A DNA stretch of 32,770 nucleotides from an uncultured Oscillospiraceae bacterium. Its GTDB lineage: Bacteria; Bacillota; Clostridia; Oscillospirales; Oscillospiraceae. The notes beneath the pieces are model-generated. The model saw only the letters and a program-made list of their open reading frames with translations. It was not told where the DNA came from and ran no database searches. Positions 8,093 through 17,852 of this stretch are shown piece after piece. Numbering within the stretch: position 1 is the stretch's first letter; every line of letters begins with the position of its first letter. Made by a program: the position numbers and the translations under genes. The stretch is from positions 1 to 32,770 of the forward strand of contig CANQXH010000018.1 in assembly GCA_947627745.1 (NCBI GenBank). Direction: 5' to 3'.

Positions 8093-9016
8093 ATGGCATC
8101 CTCCTTTTCCGGCAGCGTCAAAGCGGAGCTGTGCCGGAACAATGTGCAACGGCAGTGCTGCGCCCGGGCGGAGTGCTTTGGAGTGCTGCTCTTCTGCAAC
8201 AGCTTCGGCCCCGCGGGGGTAAGGATCATTACCGAAAGCCGGGAATTTGCCCAGCGGCTGCCGAAGCTCTTTAAGCGGGCCTTTTCCGTGGCCTTTGACC
8301 AGGCCCCGGAAAAGGACGGCGCGGGGAAGCTGGTTTTCCAGATCACCGCGCCGGAGAAAATCCGGCTGATCATGGGTCAGTTTGGCTTCAGCCCGGCGGA
8401 CACCCTGGCCCTCCATGTCAACCTGCCGGTGGTGGAGGAGGACTGCTGCAAGGCCTCCTTCCTTCGGGGGGCCTTTCTGGCGGGAGGTTCGGTGACGGAC
8501 CCGGCCAAGGGCTACCATCTGGAGCTGGCCACCACCCATCAAAGCGTTTGCCGGGAGACCTACGCTTTGATGGAGGAGGTCATGGGCTTTTATCCCAAGA
8601 CCGCCGCCCGGGGCGGCGGCCAGGTGCTCTATCTCAAGCAGAGCGAGCGGATCGCCGACTTCCTGACCTATTTGGGCGCGCCGGTAGCGGCCATGGGGAT
8701 CATGGAGGCCCGGCTGGAGAAGGAACTGAACAACAAGGTCAACCGCCGCTGCAACTGTGACGACGCCAACACCACCAAGGTGGTGGAGGCGGCCCAGGAG
8801 CAGTGCGAGGCCATTCGATTTTTGCGTAGCCGGGGCCTGCTGGACAGCCTGCCGGACAAGCTCCGGTTTGCCGCCCTGGCCCGGGAGGCCCATCCTGAGG
8901 CGTCCCTGACGGAGCTGGCGGAAATGATGGAGCCGCCCATTACCAAGAGCGCCATGAGCCACCGGCTCCGCCGGCTGACGGAGCTGGCGGAGGAAGGGAA
9001 GGAGGTTTCTACATGA
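8093..9016 (+). CDS. whiA: DNA-binding protein WhiA
   Basis: A 307-residue WhiA family protein with an N-terminal LAGLIDADG-homing-endonuclease-like region and a C-terminal helix-turn-helix. The start region MASSFSGSVKAELC is the usual WhiA opening. The middle contains FLRGAFLAGGSVTDP and the stretch before the HTH reads NRRCNCDDANTTKVVEAA, both family hallmarks; the HTH lies near LAEMMEPPITKSAMSHRLRR. In Firmicutes WhiA affects cell division and chromosome segregation; in actinobacteria it controls sporulation. The ATG at 8093 behind AAGAAGG is preferred to a GTG at 8069 that overlaps murB. The usual partners rapZ and yvcK are absent here. Its stop overlaps the dnaE start. Confidence 0.94.
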   Translation: MASSFSGSVKAELCRNNVQRQCCARAECFGVLLFCNSFGPAGVRIITESREFAQRLPKLFKRAFSVAFDQAPEKDGAGKLVFQITAPEKIRLIMGQFGFSPADTLALHVNLPVVEEDCCKASFLRGAFLAGGSVTDPAKGYHLELATTHQSVCRETYALMEEVMGFYPKTAARGGGQVLYLKQSERIADFLTYLGAPVAAMGIMEARLEKELNNKVNRRCNCDDANTTKVVEAAQEQCEAIRFLRSRGLLDSLPDKLRFAALAREAHPEASLTELAEMMEPPITKSAMSHRLRRLTELAEEGKEVST

Positions 9017-12000
9017 GTTTTGTCCACCTCCACGTCCATACAGAGTACAGCCTTTTGGACGGGGCCTGTCGCGTCGGCTCCATGATGGAGCGGGTGAAGG
9101 AGCTGGGCCAGGAGGCCGTGGCCATCACCGACCATGGGGTGATGTACGGCTGTATCGATTTTTACAAGGCCGCCAAGGCCGCGGGGATCAAGCCCATCAT
9201 CGGCTGTGAGGTCTATGTGGCCCGGCGGGGCATGGCGGATCGGATCTACGGCGTGGACAACGACCCGTACCATCTGGTGCTGCTCTGTGAAAACCAGACC
9301 GGCTATGAAAACCTCTGCCTGCTGGTGAGCCAGGCTTTTCTCAGCGGATTTTACGGCAAGCCCCGGGTGGACCTGGAGCTGCTGCGGCAGCGTCATGAGG
9401 GGCTGATCGCCCTGTCCGCCTGCCTGGCGGGCGCCATCCCCCAGTATCTGATGGAGGACAGCTATGACAGCGCCAAAAGCTACGCGCTGACCCTCTCGGA
9501 GATTTTCGGACCGGGGAATTTCTTCTTGGAAATGCAGGACCACGGTATCGAGGCCCAGCGGGCGGTGAATCAGGGCATCCGCCGGCTGGCCCGGGAGACG
9601 GGCCTTCCGCTGGTGGTCACCAATGACGCCCACTACCTCCGGCGGGAGGACGCCAAGATGCAGGATGTACTGCTGTGCATCCAAACCGGCAAGACTGTGG
9701 ACGATCCCAACCGGATGAAATTCCAGACCGAGGAATTTTACCTGAAAAGCGAGGAGGAGATGCGCGCCCTCTTCCCGGACTGCGAAGAAGCCTTTGAAAA
9801 TACCGTGAAAATCGCCCGGCGGTGCAATGTGGAGTTCGTTTTCAATCAGTACCACCTGCCGGAATTTCCGGTGCCCACCGGGGAGGACAGTGAGGTCTAC
9901 TTCCGACGGCTGTGCCTGGAGGGCTTTGAGAAGCGCTATATAGATCCCCCGGCGGCGTACCGCCAGCGGCTGGATTACGAAATGAACGTCATTTCCCACA
10001 TGGGTTATGTAAACTACTATCTCATTGTCTGGGATTTTATCCGCTATGCCAAGGAGTCCGGCATTCCCGTGGGGCCGGGCCGTGGCTCCGGCGCGGCCTC
10101 CATCGCCGCCTACTGCCTCCACATTACGGAGGTGGACCCCATGAAGTACGGCCTGATCTTCGAGCGGTTTTTGAACCCGGAGCGGGTGAGCATGCCGGAT
10201 TTCGACACGGATTTCTGCCAGGAGCGCCGGGGCGAGGTCATCGACTATGTGACGGAAAAGTACGGCAAGGACCATGTGGCCCAGATCGTCACCTTCGGCA
10301 CCATGGCGGCCCGGGGCGCCATCCGGGACGTGGGCCGGGCCTTAAACTTCACCTACGCCGAGACCGACGTGGTGGCCAAGCTGGTGCCCACCACGCTGCA
10401 TATCACGTTAAAGGAGGCGCTGAACGTCTCACCTCGCCTCAAGGAGATGTACGACGGGGACCAGCGGGTAAAGACCCTCATTGATACCGCCATGAGCCTG
10501 GAGGGCATGCCCCGGAACACCTCCACCCACGCCGCCGGGGTGGTGATCACCGCCAAGCCGGTGGACACCTATGTGCCCTTGTCCCGGAACGACGATACCA
10601 TCGTCACCCAGTACACCATGACCACCATCGAGGAGCTGGGCCTTCTCAAAATGGACTTTTTGGGGCTGCGGAACCTGTCGGTGATCGCGGACGCCGAGGA
10701 GCAGATTCGCCGAATCCAGCCGGACTTCTCCATCCAGGCGGTGCCGGATTTCGACCGGGAGACCTACGCCATGCTGGCGGAGGGGAAGACCCAGGGGGTG
10801 TTCCAGCTGGAGTCCGCCGGGATTACCGGGGTCTGCATGAATATGAAGCCCACCTCCATCGAGGATCTGACGGCTCTGGTGGCCCTGTACCGCCCGGGCC
10901 CCATGGAGTCCATTCCCACCTTTATCGCCAACAAGCAGGATCCCAGGAGAATCACCTACAAGACCCCCCTCCTGGAGCCCATTTTGAAGGTCACCTATGG
11001 CGTCATCCTCTACCAGGAGCAGGTCATCGAGATCTTCCGCTCCCTGGGCGGCTATTCCATGGGCCAGGCGGACAACATCCGCCGGGCCATTTCCAAGAAA
11101 AAGCAAAAGATCATTGACGCGGAGCGGCCGGTGTTCGTCTACGGCGACCCCAAGCAGAACATCCCCGGGGCGGTGGCCCGGGGGGTCAGCGAGGCGACGG
11201 CCCAGTCCATTTACGATGAGATCGTGGCCTTTGGCGACTACGCCTTCAACAAGGCCCACTCCGCCTGCTACGCCGTGGTCAGCTACCAGACCGCTTATCT
11301 CAAGTGCCACTATCTTCTGCAATACATGGCGGCCCTCATGACCTCGGTGCTGGACTACTCCGAAAAGGTGGCGGGCTATATCGCCGAGTGCAAGGAGTGG
11401 GGGATCACCACGCTGCCGCCCGACATCAACCGTTCCGAGGACCCCTTCGTGGTGGAGGGAAACGCCATCCGCTTCGGCCTGGGAGCCGTGAAGAACGTGG
11501 GCCACGGGCTGATCCGTTCCGTGGTGGAGAAGCGGACTGAGGGCGGCCCCTTCCGGTCCCTGGAGGATTTCCTTCAGCGAATGGGGGAGGGGGAGCTGAA
11601 CAAGCGGGCCGTGGAGAACTTCATCAAGTGCGGCGCCATGGACTGCCTGGGCCACCACCGCAGCGAGCTGCTGGCGGTGTATGAAACCATGATGGACAGC
11701 GTCGCCGCCACCCGGAAGCGGAATCTGGAGGGCCAGATGGGTCTGTTCGCCATGGTCCAGGGGGAGGACAGGGGGGCCAGCGTGCCCATTCCCACCCTGC
11801 CGGAGCTGGACCGGGCGCAAAGAATGCTAATGGAGAAGGAAACCACCGGCATCTACCTCTCCGGCCACCCCATGGACGACTACCGGGCATATCTGAAGAA
11901 AACCCATGTTGTGCCCATTTCCGAGCTGATGGCGGAGGATTCCCAATTTGCCGACGACCAGATCGTGCAGATCGCCGGGATCGTCCAGACCGTCAAGATG

Positions 12001-12474
12001 AAGACCACCCGCAATAACTCCATGATGGCCTACGTCACCTTGGAGGACGATACCGCGTCCATTGAAATGCTGGCCTTTTCCAATGTGCTGAGCCAGTACG
12101 GCGGCTACCTCCGGGAAAACGCCCCGGTGGTGGTCACAGGCCGCCTCTCCCTCCGGGACGACAAGGAACCCCAGCTCGTGGTGAACCGGGCCCAGCCCAT
12201 TTCGGACTTTTCCGGCGGCGCCCAGCCGGCGCCGGCCCCCGCCCCCCAGAGCAATCGGCTCAGCGGCAGCACCTTGTATCTCCGGCTTCCCTCGGAGCGG
12301 GACCCCCGGCTGCGGAAGGTGCGGGCCATGCTGAATATGTTTCCGGGGGATGCCCAGGCGGTGGTGTACTTCGCCGATACCCGGATCCGCCGGGGCACCC
12401 ACTGCGGCCTGGACAGGAGACTGGTGGGAGAGCTGGAAAATGTGCTGGGAAATGGGAATGTTGTTGTCAAATAA
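9013..12474 (+). CDS. dnaE: DNA polymerase III subunit alpha (DnaE type)
   Basis: An 1153-residue replicative DNA polymerase of the DnaE family. The order is an N-terminal PHP domain (FVHLHVHTEYSLLDG, ITDHGVMYG, VVTNDAHYL), the palm with the catalytic aspartates in MPDFDTDFCQERRG near residues 395-410 and in LLKMDFLGLRNL, the thumb and fingers, a helix-hairpin-helix region, and a C-terminal OB fold (VQIAGIVQTVKMKTTRNN). Length is usual for DnaE; it lacks the exonuclease domain that marks PolC. Firmicutes often carry both PolC and DnaE, with DnaE extending primers. The start overlaps the whiA stop (ATGA), so translation is probably coupled. Confidence 0.97.
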   Translation: MSFVHLHVHTEYSLLDGACRVGSMMERVKELGQEAVAITDHGVMYGCIDFYKAAKAAGIKPIIGCEVYVARRGMADRIYGVDNDPYHLVLLCENQTGYENLCLLVSQAFLSGFYGKPRVDLELLRQRHEGLIALSACLAGAIPQYLMEDSYDSAKSYALTLSEIFGPGNFFLEMQDHGIEAQRAVNQGIRRLARETGLPLVVTNDAHYLRREDAKMQDVLLCIQTGKTVDDPNRMKFQTEEFYLKSEEEMRALFPDCEEAFENTVKIARRCNVEFVFNQYHLPEFPVPTGEDSEVYFRRLCLEGFEKRYIDPPAAYRQRLDYEMNVISHMGYVNYYLIVWDFIRYAKESGIPVGPGRGSGAASIAAYCLHITEVDPMKYGLIFERFLNPERVSMPDFDTDFCQERRGEVIDYVTEKYGKDHVAQIVTFGTMAARGAIRDVGRALNFTYAETDVVAKLVPTTLHITLKEALNVSPRLKEMYDGDQRVKTLIDTAMSLEGMPRNTSTHAAGVVITAKPVDTYVPLSRNDDTIVTQYTMTTIEELGLLKMDFLGLRNLSVIADAEEQIRRIQPDFSIQAVPDFDRETYAMLAEGKTQGVFQLESAGITGVCMNMKPTSIEDLTALVALYRPGPMESIPTFIANKQDPRRITYKTPLLEPILKVTYGVILYQEQVIEIFRSLGGYSMGQADNIRRAISKKKQKIIDAERPVFVYGDPKQNIPGAVARGVSEATAQSIYDEIVAFGDYAFNKAHSACYAVVSYQTAYLKCHYLLQYMAALMTSVLDYSEKVAGYIAECKEWGITTLPPDINRSEDPFVVEGNAIRFGLGAVKNVGHGLIRSVVEKRTEGGPFRSLEDFLQRMGEGELNKRAVENFIKCGAMDCLGHHRSELLAVYETMMDSVAATRKRNLEGQMGLFAMVQGEDRGASVPIPTLPELDRAQRMLMEKETTGIYLSGHPMDDYRAYLKKTHVVPISELMAEDSQFADDQIVQIAGIVQTVKMKTTRNNSMMAYVTLEDDTASIEMLAFSNVLSQYGGYLRENAPVVVTGRLSLRDDKEPQLVVNRAQPISDFSGGAQPAPAPAPQSNRLSGSTLYLRLPSERDPRLRKVRAMLNMFPGDAQAVVYFADTRIRRGTHCGLDRRLVGELENVLGNGNVVVK

Positions 12475-12495
12475 CTTCCCTTTTTGGGAAAACTG

Positions 12496-12504
12496 TGCTA
12501 TACT
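12496..12504 (+). promoter_or_regulatory. Extended -10 promoter ahead of the lipoprotein operon
   Basis: TGC directly followed by TATACT; no good -35 box is seen 17 bases upstream (TTCCCT). It lies 43 bases before the lipoprotein start and just after dnaE. A small TTCCC/GGGAA hairpin at 12476-12490 precedes it. Confidence 0.5.
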
Positions 12505-12547
12505 ATAAAAAGCGTCTGCTTTAAGCGAAAGCTTAGGAGAAAGAGAG

Positions 12548-13831
12548 GTGCCCCAAGTGGAAAGAATACCGCGTTTTTTGGGGATCCTCCTTGTGGCCCT
12601 GCTGCTCAGCGGCTGCACGCTGGTGACCGTGGATCAGATGTACGCCCCGCCCCGCCGCTCTCAGGAGGACCGGGCCCTGCAGTCCGCCATCGATCAGGCC
12701 ATGACCGGCCTGGAATACAGCGCCCCTGCCGCCGGGGAGTACCAGCAGACGGTCCAGACGGCGGACCTGGACGGGGACGGGGAGGAGGAATACCTTCTCT
12801 TTGCCAAGGCCCGGGAGGAAAAGCCCCTCCGCATCCTGATTTTTCACCGCCAGGACGGTGGGTTTTACCACACCGAGACCCTAGAGAGCTACGGAGAGCG
12901 CTTTGACCGGGTGGAGTACGCCCAGCTGGACGGCAAAGGCGGGGTCGAGATCGTGGTGGGCGTGCGGCTCAGCGACAAGCTGCCTCGTTCTGTCAGCGCC
13001 TATGCCTGGACGGATGGGGAATCTGTCCGGCTCCTGTCCGCCACCTGTTCCGCCTTCCTTACGTTGTCCATGGACGCCGCGCCCGGCGGGGAACTGCTGC
13101 TTCTCCGCCCCGGGGAGGGAGAAAACGACCCCGGGATCGCCGAGCTTTACACCTTTTTGGACGGTGCCACCCAGCGTTCCAACCGGGTGGAGATGTCCGC
13201 CCCCACCGCCCGGCTGCGCCGGGTCCTGACCGGCGCTTTGGCCGACGGGACCCCGGCGGTGTTTGCCGCCAGCTCCGCGGGGGAGGGGAACCTGATCACT
13301 GATGTATTTGCGCTCCTAAATGGGGAGCTGCGGAATGTCTCCCCCGGCGGCGCTCTCCGCGGCGACGATGTTTTGGCGGAGGATATCGACGGGGACGGGA
13401 TCCTGGAGCTTCCCCAGGTCCTGGCCCGGCAGCCGGACGGGGAGGGCTCCCTGATTCGATGGTACGCCCTGGCTCCCGACGGCAGCGAAAAGACCAAGCG
13501 CTATACCTTTCACGATTTCACAGCGGGATGGTATCTGGACCTGGATCCCGGCTGGGTGGACCGGGTGACGGTTGCCCAGCGGGAGGATGCCTGGGAATTT
13601 TCCCTTACAGACGAGAAAACCCAGGAATCCCGGCTTATTTTTACGATTTACGCTTTTTCTGGCGCGGATCGGGATGCCCAGGCGGTAAGCAGAAACCGGT
13701 TTTTGCTCCTTCGCGCGGAGCAGACCACCTTTGCCGCCCGTTTGGAGGCCGATTCCGCCGCCGTTACCCGGCAGGGATTGATGGACAGCTTCCATTTGAT
13801 CCTGCGGGATTGGAAAACAGGAGAGATGTAG
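12548..13831 (+). CDS. Lipoprotein with VCBS-like DxDGDG repeats
   Basis: A 427-residue exported lipoprotein of unknown function. The N terminus has a hydrophobic signal ending in the lipobox LLSGC, so Cys23 would be lipidated and the mature protein anchored outside the membrane. Two calcium-loop-like motifs appear, DLDGDGEEEYLLF near residues 73-85 and DIDGDGILELPQVL near 278-291, as in FG-GAP/VCBS propeller-like proteins. The GTG start at 12548 is chosen because AGGAGA is 7 bases upstream; a second GTG at 12557 is possible. It lies 12 bases before a two-component system, so it may be a ligand-binding partner or a co-regulated surface protein. Confidence 0.75.
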   Translation: MPQVERIPRFLGILLVALLLSGCTLVTVDQMYAPPRRSQEDRALQSAIDQAMTGLEYSAPAAGEYQQTVQTADLDGDGEEEYLLFAKAREEKPLRILIFHRQDGGFYHTETLESYGERFDRVEYAQLDGKGGVEIVVGVRLSDKLPRSVSAYAWTDGESVRLLSATCSAFLTLSMDAAPGGELLLLRPGEGENDPGIAELYTFLDGATQRSNRVEMSAPTARLRRVLTGALADGTPAVFAASSAGEGNLITDVFALLNGELRNVSPGGALRGDDVLAEDIDGDGILELPQVLARQPDGEGSLIRWYALAPDGSEKTKRYTFHDFTAGWYLDLDPGWVDRVTVAQREDAWEFSLTDEKTQESRLIFTIYAFSGADRDAQAVSRNRFLLLRAEQTTFAARLEADSAAVTRQGLMDSFHLILRDWKTGEM

Positions 13832-13843
13832 AGAGGGAAGACT

Positions 13844-14530
13844 ATGAAAAAGGTAATGATTTTGGAGGACGAGGAGAATATCCGTTCCTTTGTGGTGATC
13901 AATCTTCGCCGGGCGGGGTATGAAGCCATCGAAGCAGCCACAGGCCAGCAGGCCCTGGACCGCCTCCGGGAGAATCCGGATATCGGCGTCGCCATTCTGG
14001 ACATCATGCTGCCGGATATGGACGGCTTCGAGGTCTGCCGCCGGATCCGGGTCTCCAATAAGCAGGTGGGCATCATCATGCTCACTGCCCGCACCCAGGA
14101 GATGGACAAGATCACGGGCCTGATGACCGGGGCGGACGATTATGTGACCAAGCCGTTCTCCCCGGCGGAGCTTACCGCCCGAATTGACGCTTTGTACCGC
14201 CGCCTGGGCGGGGACACGGCGGGGGAGAGCGAGCTGTTGACCCAGGGACCCTTTGTGATGAACACCCGCAATCACACCCTGGAAAAGAACGGCCTCCGGG
14301 TTCGGCTGACCCAGGTGGAGTATGCCATCATGAAGCTGTTCATGCAGAATCCGGGGCGGGCCCTGGCCCGGGAGGACATTCTTTCCGCCGTCTGGGGCAG
14401 GGACTATGAAGGGGATCTGAAGATCGTGGACGTGAACATCCGCCGTCTCCGGATCAAGATCGAGGACGATACCGCCAATCCCGCCTACATCACCACCGTC
14501 TGGGGCTTTGGCTATAAATGGGGCGCCTGA
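13844..14530 (+). CDS. OmpR/PhoB-family response regulator
   Basis: A 228-residue two-domain transcription factor. The receiver domain carries the acidic pair in LEDEEN, the phospho-acceptor D53 in VAILDIMLPDMDG, T81 of the LTAR motif, and K103 in DYVTKPFSP. After a linker the C-terminal winged helix reads LEKNGLRVRLTQVEYAIMKL and ends with the usual YITTVWGFGYKW. It receives phosphate from the histidine kinase whose start touches its stop. Targets are unknown. It is preceded by an AGAGGGAAG site 12 bases after the lipoprotein stop, so the three genes are probably one unit. An 11-base-spaced repeat elsewhere in the window (32170-32202) is the kind of site this family binds. Confidence 0.94.
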   Translation: MKKVMILEDEENIRSFVVINLRRAGYEAIEAATGQQALDRLRENPDIGVAILDIMLPDMDGFEVCRRIRVSNKQVGIIMLTARTQEMDKITGLMTGADDYVTKPFSPAELTARIDALYRRLGGDTAGESELLTQGPFVMNTRNHTLEKNGLRVRLTQVEYAIMKLFMQNPGRALAREDILSAVWGRDYEGDLKIVDVNIRRLRIKIEDDTANPAYITTVWGFGYKWGA

Positions 14531-15957
14531 TGTTTGGTGGGAGCCGGGAAAAGCGACGTAGCTCCCTCCAGGGGCGGTATTTGGCGTCAACGCTGATCGT
14601 GGTGTGTTCCCTGGGCCTTGCCTGCGTTATGGCCGTGACGGCGGCCTTTGCCCTGTCCTACTATGCCGGCATGGAGGCGGACCTGCGCTACCGGGCCAAG
14701 ACCACCACGGAGTTTTTTTCCGACGCCCTGCGGCTGGACTACGGGGGCTATTACCAGTCCTGCATCTCCTATGCCCAGACCTTTCAGGAGAAGGATCAGC
14801 TGGAGCTGCAATTTATCAACGCCAAGGGCCAGCTGGTGGCTTCCTCTTACGGTCCCTGGGCCGGGAATAGCCCCACCACGCCGGAGATCCAGGAGGCGGT
14901 GAACACCCGGGGCATCTGTCCCTATTTGGGCCGGGACCCGGAGACCGGGGAGCGGATCATCGCGGTATCCAGCCCCATGATTTACAGCAACGGGGAGGTC
15001 ATCGGGGTCCTCCGCTATGTCACCTCCACCCGGCGGATGGATGGGCAGATCGCCTTGGTGGCGGTGGTCTCCCTACTGGCCCTGGCCGTCGTGGCGGCTG
15101 CCACGGCTGTCAGTGGGAGCCTGTATATCCGTTCCGTGCTCTATTCCCTGGATCAGATCACCCAGAAGGCCAACCGGATCGCGGGGGGCAGCTACGGGAT
15201 CCAAATTCAAACCAAGTACAATGACGAGCTGGGAAAATTGGCGGAGGCCATCAACGATCTCTCCTCCGCTATCAGCCAGAACGAGAAAATACAGGCGGAC
15301 TTCATTTCCTCTCTGTCTCACGAGCTGCGCACACCGCTGACGGCCATCACCGGCTGGAGCGAGACGCTGCTGGATGAGGAGTCCCTGGACCCGGAGACGG
15401 AGCGGGGGGTGCGGATCATCCAGAAGGAGGCAAAGCGCCTTACCGAAATGGTGGTGGGGCTGCTGGACTTCACCCGGCTGCAAGACGGGCGGATGACGCT
15501 GAACATCGAGCAGGCGGATATCCGTGGGGAATTTGAGGACATTGTGTATATGTACCGCAGCCGCCTGACCTCCGATGGGATCGCCCTGGAGTATGAGGAA
15601 AGCGACGAGCCTCTGCCCGCCATTCCCTGCGACCCCAAGCGGATGCGACAGGTCTTTTTGAACATCCTGGACAACGCCGCCAAGCACGGCGGAGAGGGGA
15701 AGCGGATCCAGGCGTCCATCGCCGCCGAACAGGGCGGGGTGGCCATTCGGATCCGGGACTTTGGCCCGGGGATCCCGGAGGACGAGCTTCCGCTGGTGAA
15801 AATGAAGTTTTATAAGGGCAGCTCCAAGGCCCGGGGCACCGGCATTGGTCTGGCGGTATGCGAGGAGATCGTGCAGATGCACGGCGGCAGCCTGACCCTG
15901 GAAAATGCCCAGGGCGGCGGTACCCTGGTGACGGTGTGGCTGCCCGCCGCCCAATAG
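14530..15957 (+). CDS. Membrane sensor histidine kinase
   Basis: A 475-residue sensor kinase. A first transmembrane segment spans about residues 21-44, an extracellular domain of roughly 130 residues follows, and a second segment spans about 173-196. Then come HAMP (near 199-252), the HisKA dimerisation helix with H264 in FISSLSHELRTPLTAITGW, and the ATPase domain with N box NILDNAAKHGG, G1 box DFGPGIP and G2 box GTGIGLAV. All catalytic motifs are intact. The start is put at 14530, where TGATG joins it to the response regulator stop; an in-frame ATG at 14518 would add four residues. The stimulus is not evident from sequence. Confidence 0.93.
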   Translation: MFGGSREKRRSSLQGRYLASTLIVVCSLGLACVMAVTAAFALSYYAGMEADLRYRAKTTTEFFSDALRLDYGGYYQSCISYAQTFQEKDQLELQFINAKGQLVASSYGPWAGNSPTTPEIQEAVNTRGICPYLGRDPETGERIIAVSSPMIYSNGEVIGVLRYVTSTRRMDGQIALVAVVSLLALAVVAAATAVSGSLYIRSVLYSLDQITQKANRIAGGSYGIQIQTKYNDELGKLAEAINDLSSAISQNEKIQADFISSLSHELRTPLTAITGWSETLLDEESLDPETERGVRIIQKEAKRLTEMVVGLLDFTRLQDGRMTLNIEQADIRGEFEDIVYMYRSRLTSDGIALEYEESDEPLPAIPCDPKRMRQVFLNILDNAAKHGGEGKRIQASIAAEQGGVAIRIRDFGPGIPEDELPLVKMKFYKGSSKARGTGIGLAVCEEIVQMHGGSLTLENAQGGGTLVTVWLPAAQ

Positions 15958-15971
15958 AGAGGGGAGAATCG

Positions 15972-16976
15972 ATGATTAGATCCAGTGATGCCCCGGTCTG
16001 CCGGGAGCAATTCCGCACCATGATCGGCGGACAGGCCCTGATCGAGGGAATTTTGATGCGGGGACCGGACAAGGATGCCGTGGTGACCCGGGGGCCGGAG
16101 GGCCTGAACGTGGAGGTTCAGGACCGCTCCCTTCCTCCAAAAAATTCCCCGCTGCGCTGGCCGCTGATCCGGGGCGTTGTGAATTTTGTGGACGCCCAGG
16201 TTACCGGGGTCAAAGCCCTGATGCGCTCGGCGGACCTTTCCCCGGAGGAAACGGAGGAGTCTACCTCCAAATTTGACCAGTGGCTGGAAAAAAAGCTGGG
16301 CAGCGAGGCGTTCCAGAAGGCGGTGGTCGGCATCGCCGTGGCGCTGGGCCTGGCGGTGTCCGTAGGGCTGTTTTTCCTTCTGCCCATGGTCATCGGCAGC
16401 TTTTTCGACCCCTGGATTTCCAGCCCCATTCTGATCAATCTCATCGAGGGCTTGATCCGCATGGTTATTTTCCTGGCCTACATGATCCTCATCTCCCGGA
16501 TGGGGGAGATGAAGCGGGTCTTTTCTTACCACGGCGCGGAGCATAAAACCATCCGATGCTATGAAGCGGGCCTGCCCCTGACGGTGGAGAACGTCCGCAT
16601 TCAGACCCGGAAGCACCCCCGCTGTGGCACCAGCTTTCTGCTGGTGGTGATGATCCTGTCCATTTTGGTGTTTTCCGTGGCTTCGGCGGTGCTTCTCAAG
16701 CTGGTTCCGGGACTTTCGGCACTGCGGGGAACCGTCTGGTATCCGCTGATCATGATCGCGTACAAGCTGCTGCTGCTTCCACTGGTGGTGTCGCTGAGCT
16801 ATGAGGCCAACCGGCTGGTGGGGCGGTACGACAATTTTCTCACCCGGCTCCTCACGGCGCCCGGCATGTGGTTCCAGAATTTCACCACTAATGAGCCGGA
16901 CGACGGCATGATCGAGGTAGGCATCGCGGCATTGCAGGCGGTGCTTCCGGAGCGGGAGGGGGCGGACCGTTGGTAG
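15972..16976 (+). CDS. yqhQ: DUF1385 family membrane protein YqhQ
   Basis: A 334-residue member of the DUF1385/YqhQ family, conserved across Firmicutes but of unclear function. The N terminus holds the family signature IGGQALIEGILMRGP, and a second signature, YHGAEHKTIRCYE, occurs in the middle. Hydrophobic spans lie near residues 120-145, 152-178, 220-245 and 255-280. The ATG at 15972 follows GAGGGGAG and starts 14 bases after the kinase stop. In many Firmicutes yqhQ sits next to prmC and prfA, and here prmC follows at once, with its start inside the last codons of yqhQ. Confidence 0.92.
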   Translation: MIRSSDAPVCREQFRTMIGGQALIEGILMRGPDKDAVVTRGPEGLNVEVQDRSLPPKNSPLRWPLIRGVVNFVDAQVTGVKALMRSADLSPEETEESTSKFDQWLEKKLGSEAFQKAVVGIAVALGLAVSVGLFFLLPMVIGSFFDPWISSPILINLIEGLIRMVIFLAYMILISRMGEMKRVFSYHGAEHKTIRCYEAGLPLTVENVRIQTRKHPRCGTSFLLVVMILSILVFSVASAVLLKLVPGLSALRGTVWYPLIMIAYKLLLLPLVVSLSYEANRLVGRYDNFLTRLLTAPGMWFQNFTTNEPDDGMIEVGIAALQAVLPEREGADRW

Positions 16977-17848
16977 CGACGCTGAAGGAGCTATACCTGG
17001 CGGCGAAAAACGGATTCTTGCCCACCGAAACGCCCCAGGACGCGTCCTTTCTGGCCCGAAACCTGCTGAGCCATGTCACGGGGCTTACCCAGGAGGAGCT
17101 GTTGGCCCGCCAGGAGGAGGTGGCGCCGTCCTCGGTCTGCCATGCCTTGGAGGATGAGATGGGCAGGATCCTGGCGGGGGAGCCCCTGGCCTATGTGCTG
17201 GGGGAATGGGAGTTTTACGGCTTAAAGCTTTATGTAAACCGAGACGTGCTGATTCCCCGGGACGATACCTGTGCCGTGACCTCTCTGGCGGTGAAAAAGG
17301 CCCTGTTTCTGGCCCAAAGCCCCCGGATTCTGGACCTGTGTACTGGTTCGGGCTGTATCGGCCTGGCGGTTGCCAGCCGGGTGAAGGACGCCCGGGTGAC
17401 CCTGGCGGATATTTCCCGGGAGGCCCTGGCGGTGGCGAAGAAAAACATCACCCTCCACCACCTTTCCGGCCGTGTCTCCTGCGTGCAGGCGGATATCCGG
17501 AAGCCGGCCCCGCCGTTTCTTGGAAAATTCGACCTGATTGTTTCCAATCCTCCCTATGTCACGACCGAGGAAATGGAGCGGCTTCCCGCCAGCGTCCGGG
17601 ACTATGAACCGGCTCTGGCCCTCCACGGCGGGGCGGACGGCCTGGACTGCTATCGGGCGCTGCTGGAGCATTACAGCGCCGCCCTCAAGCCCGGGGGGAT
17701 TTTGTGCTTGGAATTTGGCATGGGCCAGGAGAACGGAGTCCGGGCCCTGCTGGAAGATTACGGTTATACCGTCCTGGAGACGCTCCGGGACAATCAAGAG
17801 ATTCTGCGGGCGGTTGCCGCCCAATATCAGGGGAAGGAAGGAACCTAA
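16970..17848 (+). CDS. prmC: Release factor glutamine methyltransferase
   Basis: A 292-residue SAM-dependent N5-glutamine methyltransferase that modifies the GGQ glutamine of peptide chain release factors. A helical N-terminal domain is followed by the Rossmann domain with [15 protein letters not shown] near 121-135 and the substrate motif NPPY at 193-196 ([13 protein letters not shown]). The start is TTG at 16970, 9 bases after GGGAGGGG and overlapping the yqhQ stop by 7 bases; no ATG or GTG fits better. The usual IPRPETE loop reads IPRDDTC, a mild change. It is followed by recA after 4 bases; prfA, a common neighbour, is not here. Confidence 0.93.
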   Translation: MVATLKELYLAAKNGFLPTETPQDASFLARNLLSHVTGLTQEELLARQEEVAPSSVCHALEDEMGRILAGEPLAYVLGEWEFYGLKLYVNRDVLIPRDDTCAVTSLAVKKALFLAQSPRILDLCTGSGCIGLAVASRVKDARVTLADISREALAVAKKNITLHHLSGRVSCVQADIRKPAPPFLGKFDLIVSNPPYVTTEEMERLPASVRDYEPALALHGGADGLDCYRALLEHYSAALKPGGILCLEFGMGQENGVRALLEDYGYTVLETLRDNQEILRAVAAQYQGKEGT

Positions 17849-17852
17849 GCAT

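Noticed and set aside
8668..10275. A minus-strand open frame of 535 codons opposite whiA and dnaE
   Set aside because: It crosses two well-supported genes and its composition is rich in His, Gly and Val as in GC-driven shadows.
17538..17852. An N-terminal extension of RecA overlapping prmC
   Set aside because: RecA begins at [10 protein letters not shown] behind a strong ribosome site; the upstream part is in prmC on another frame.
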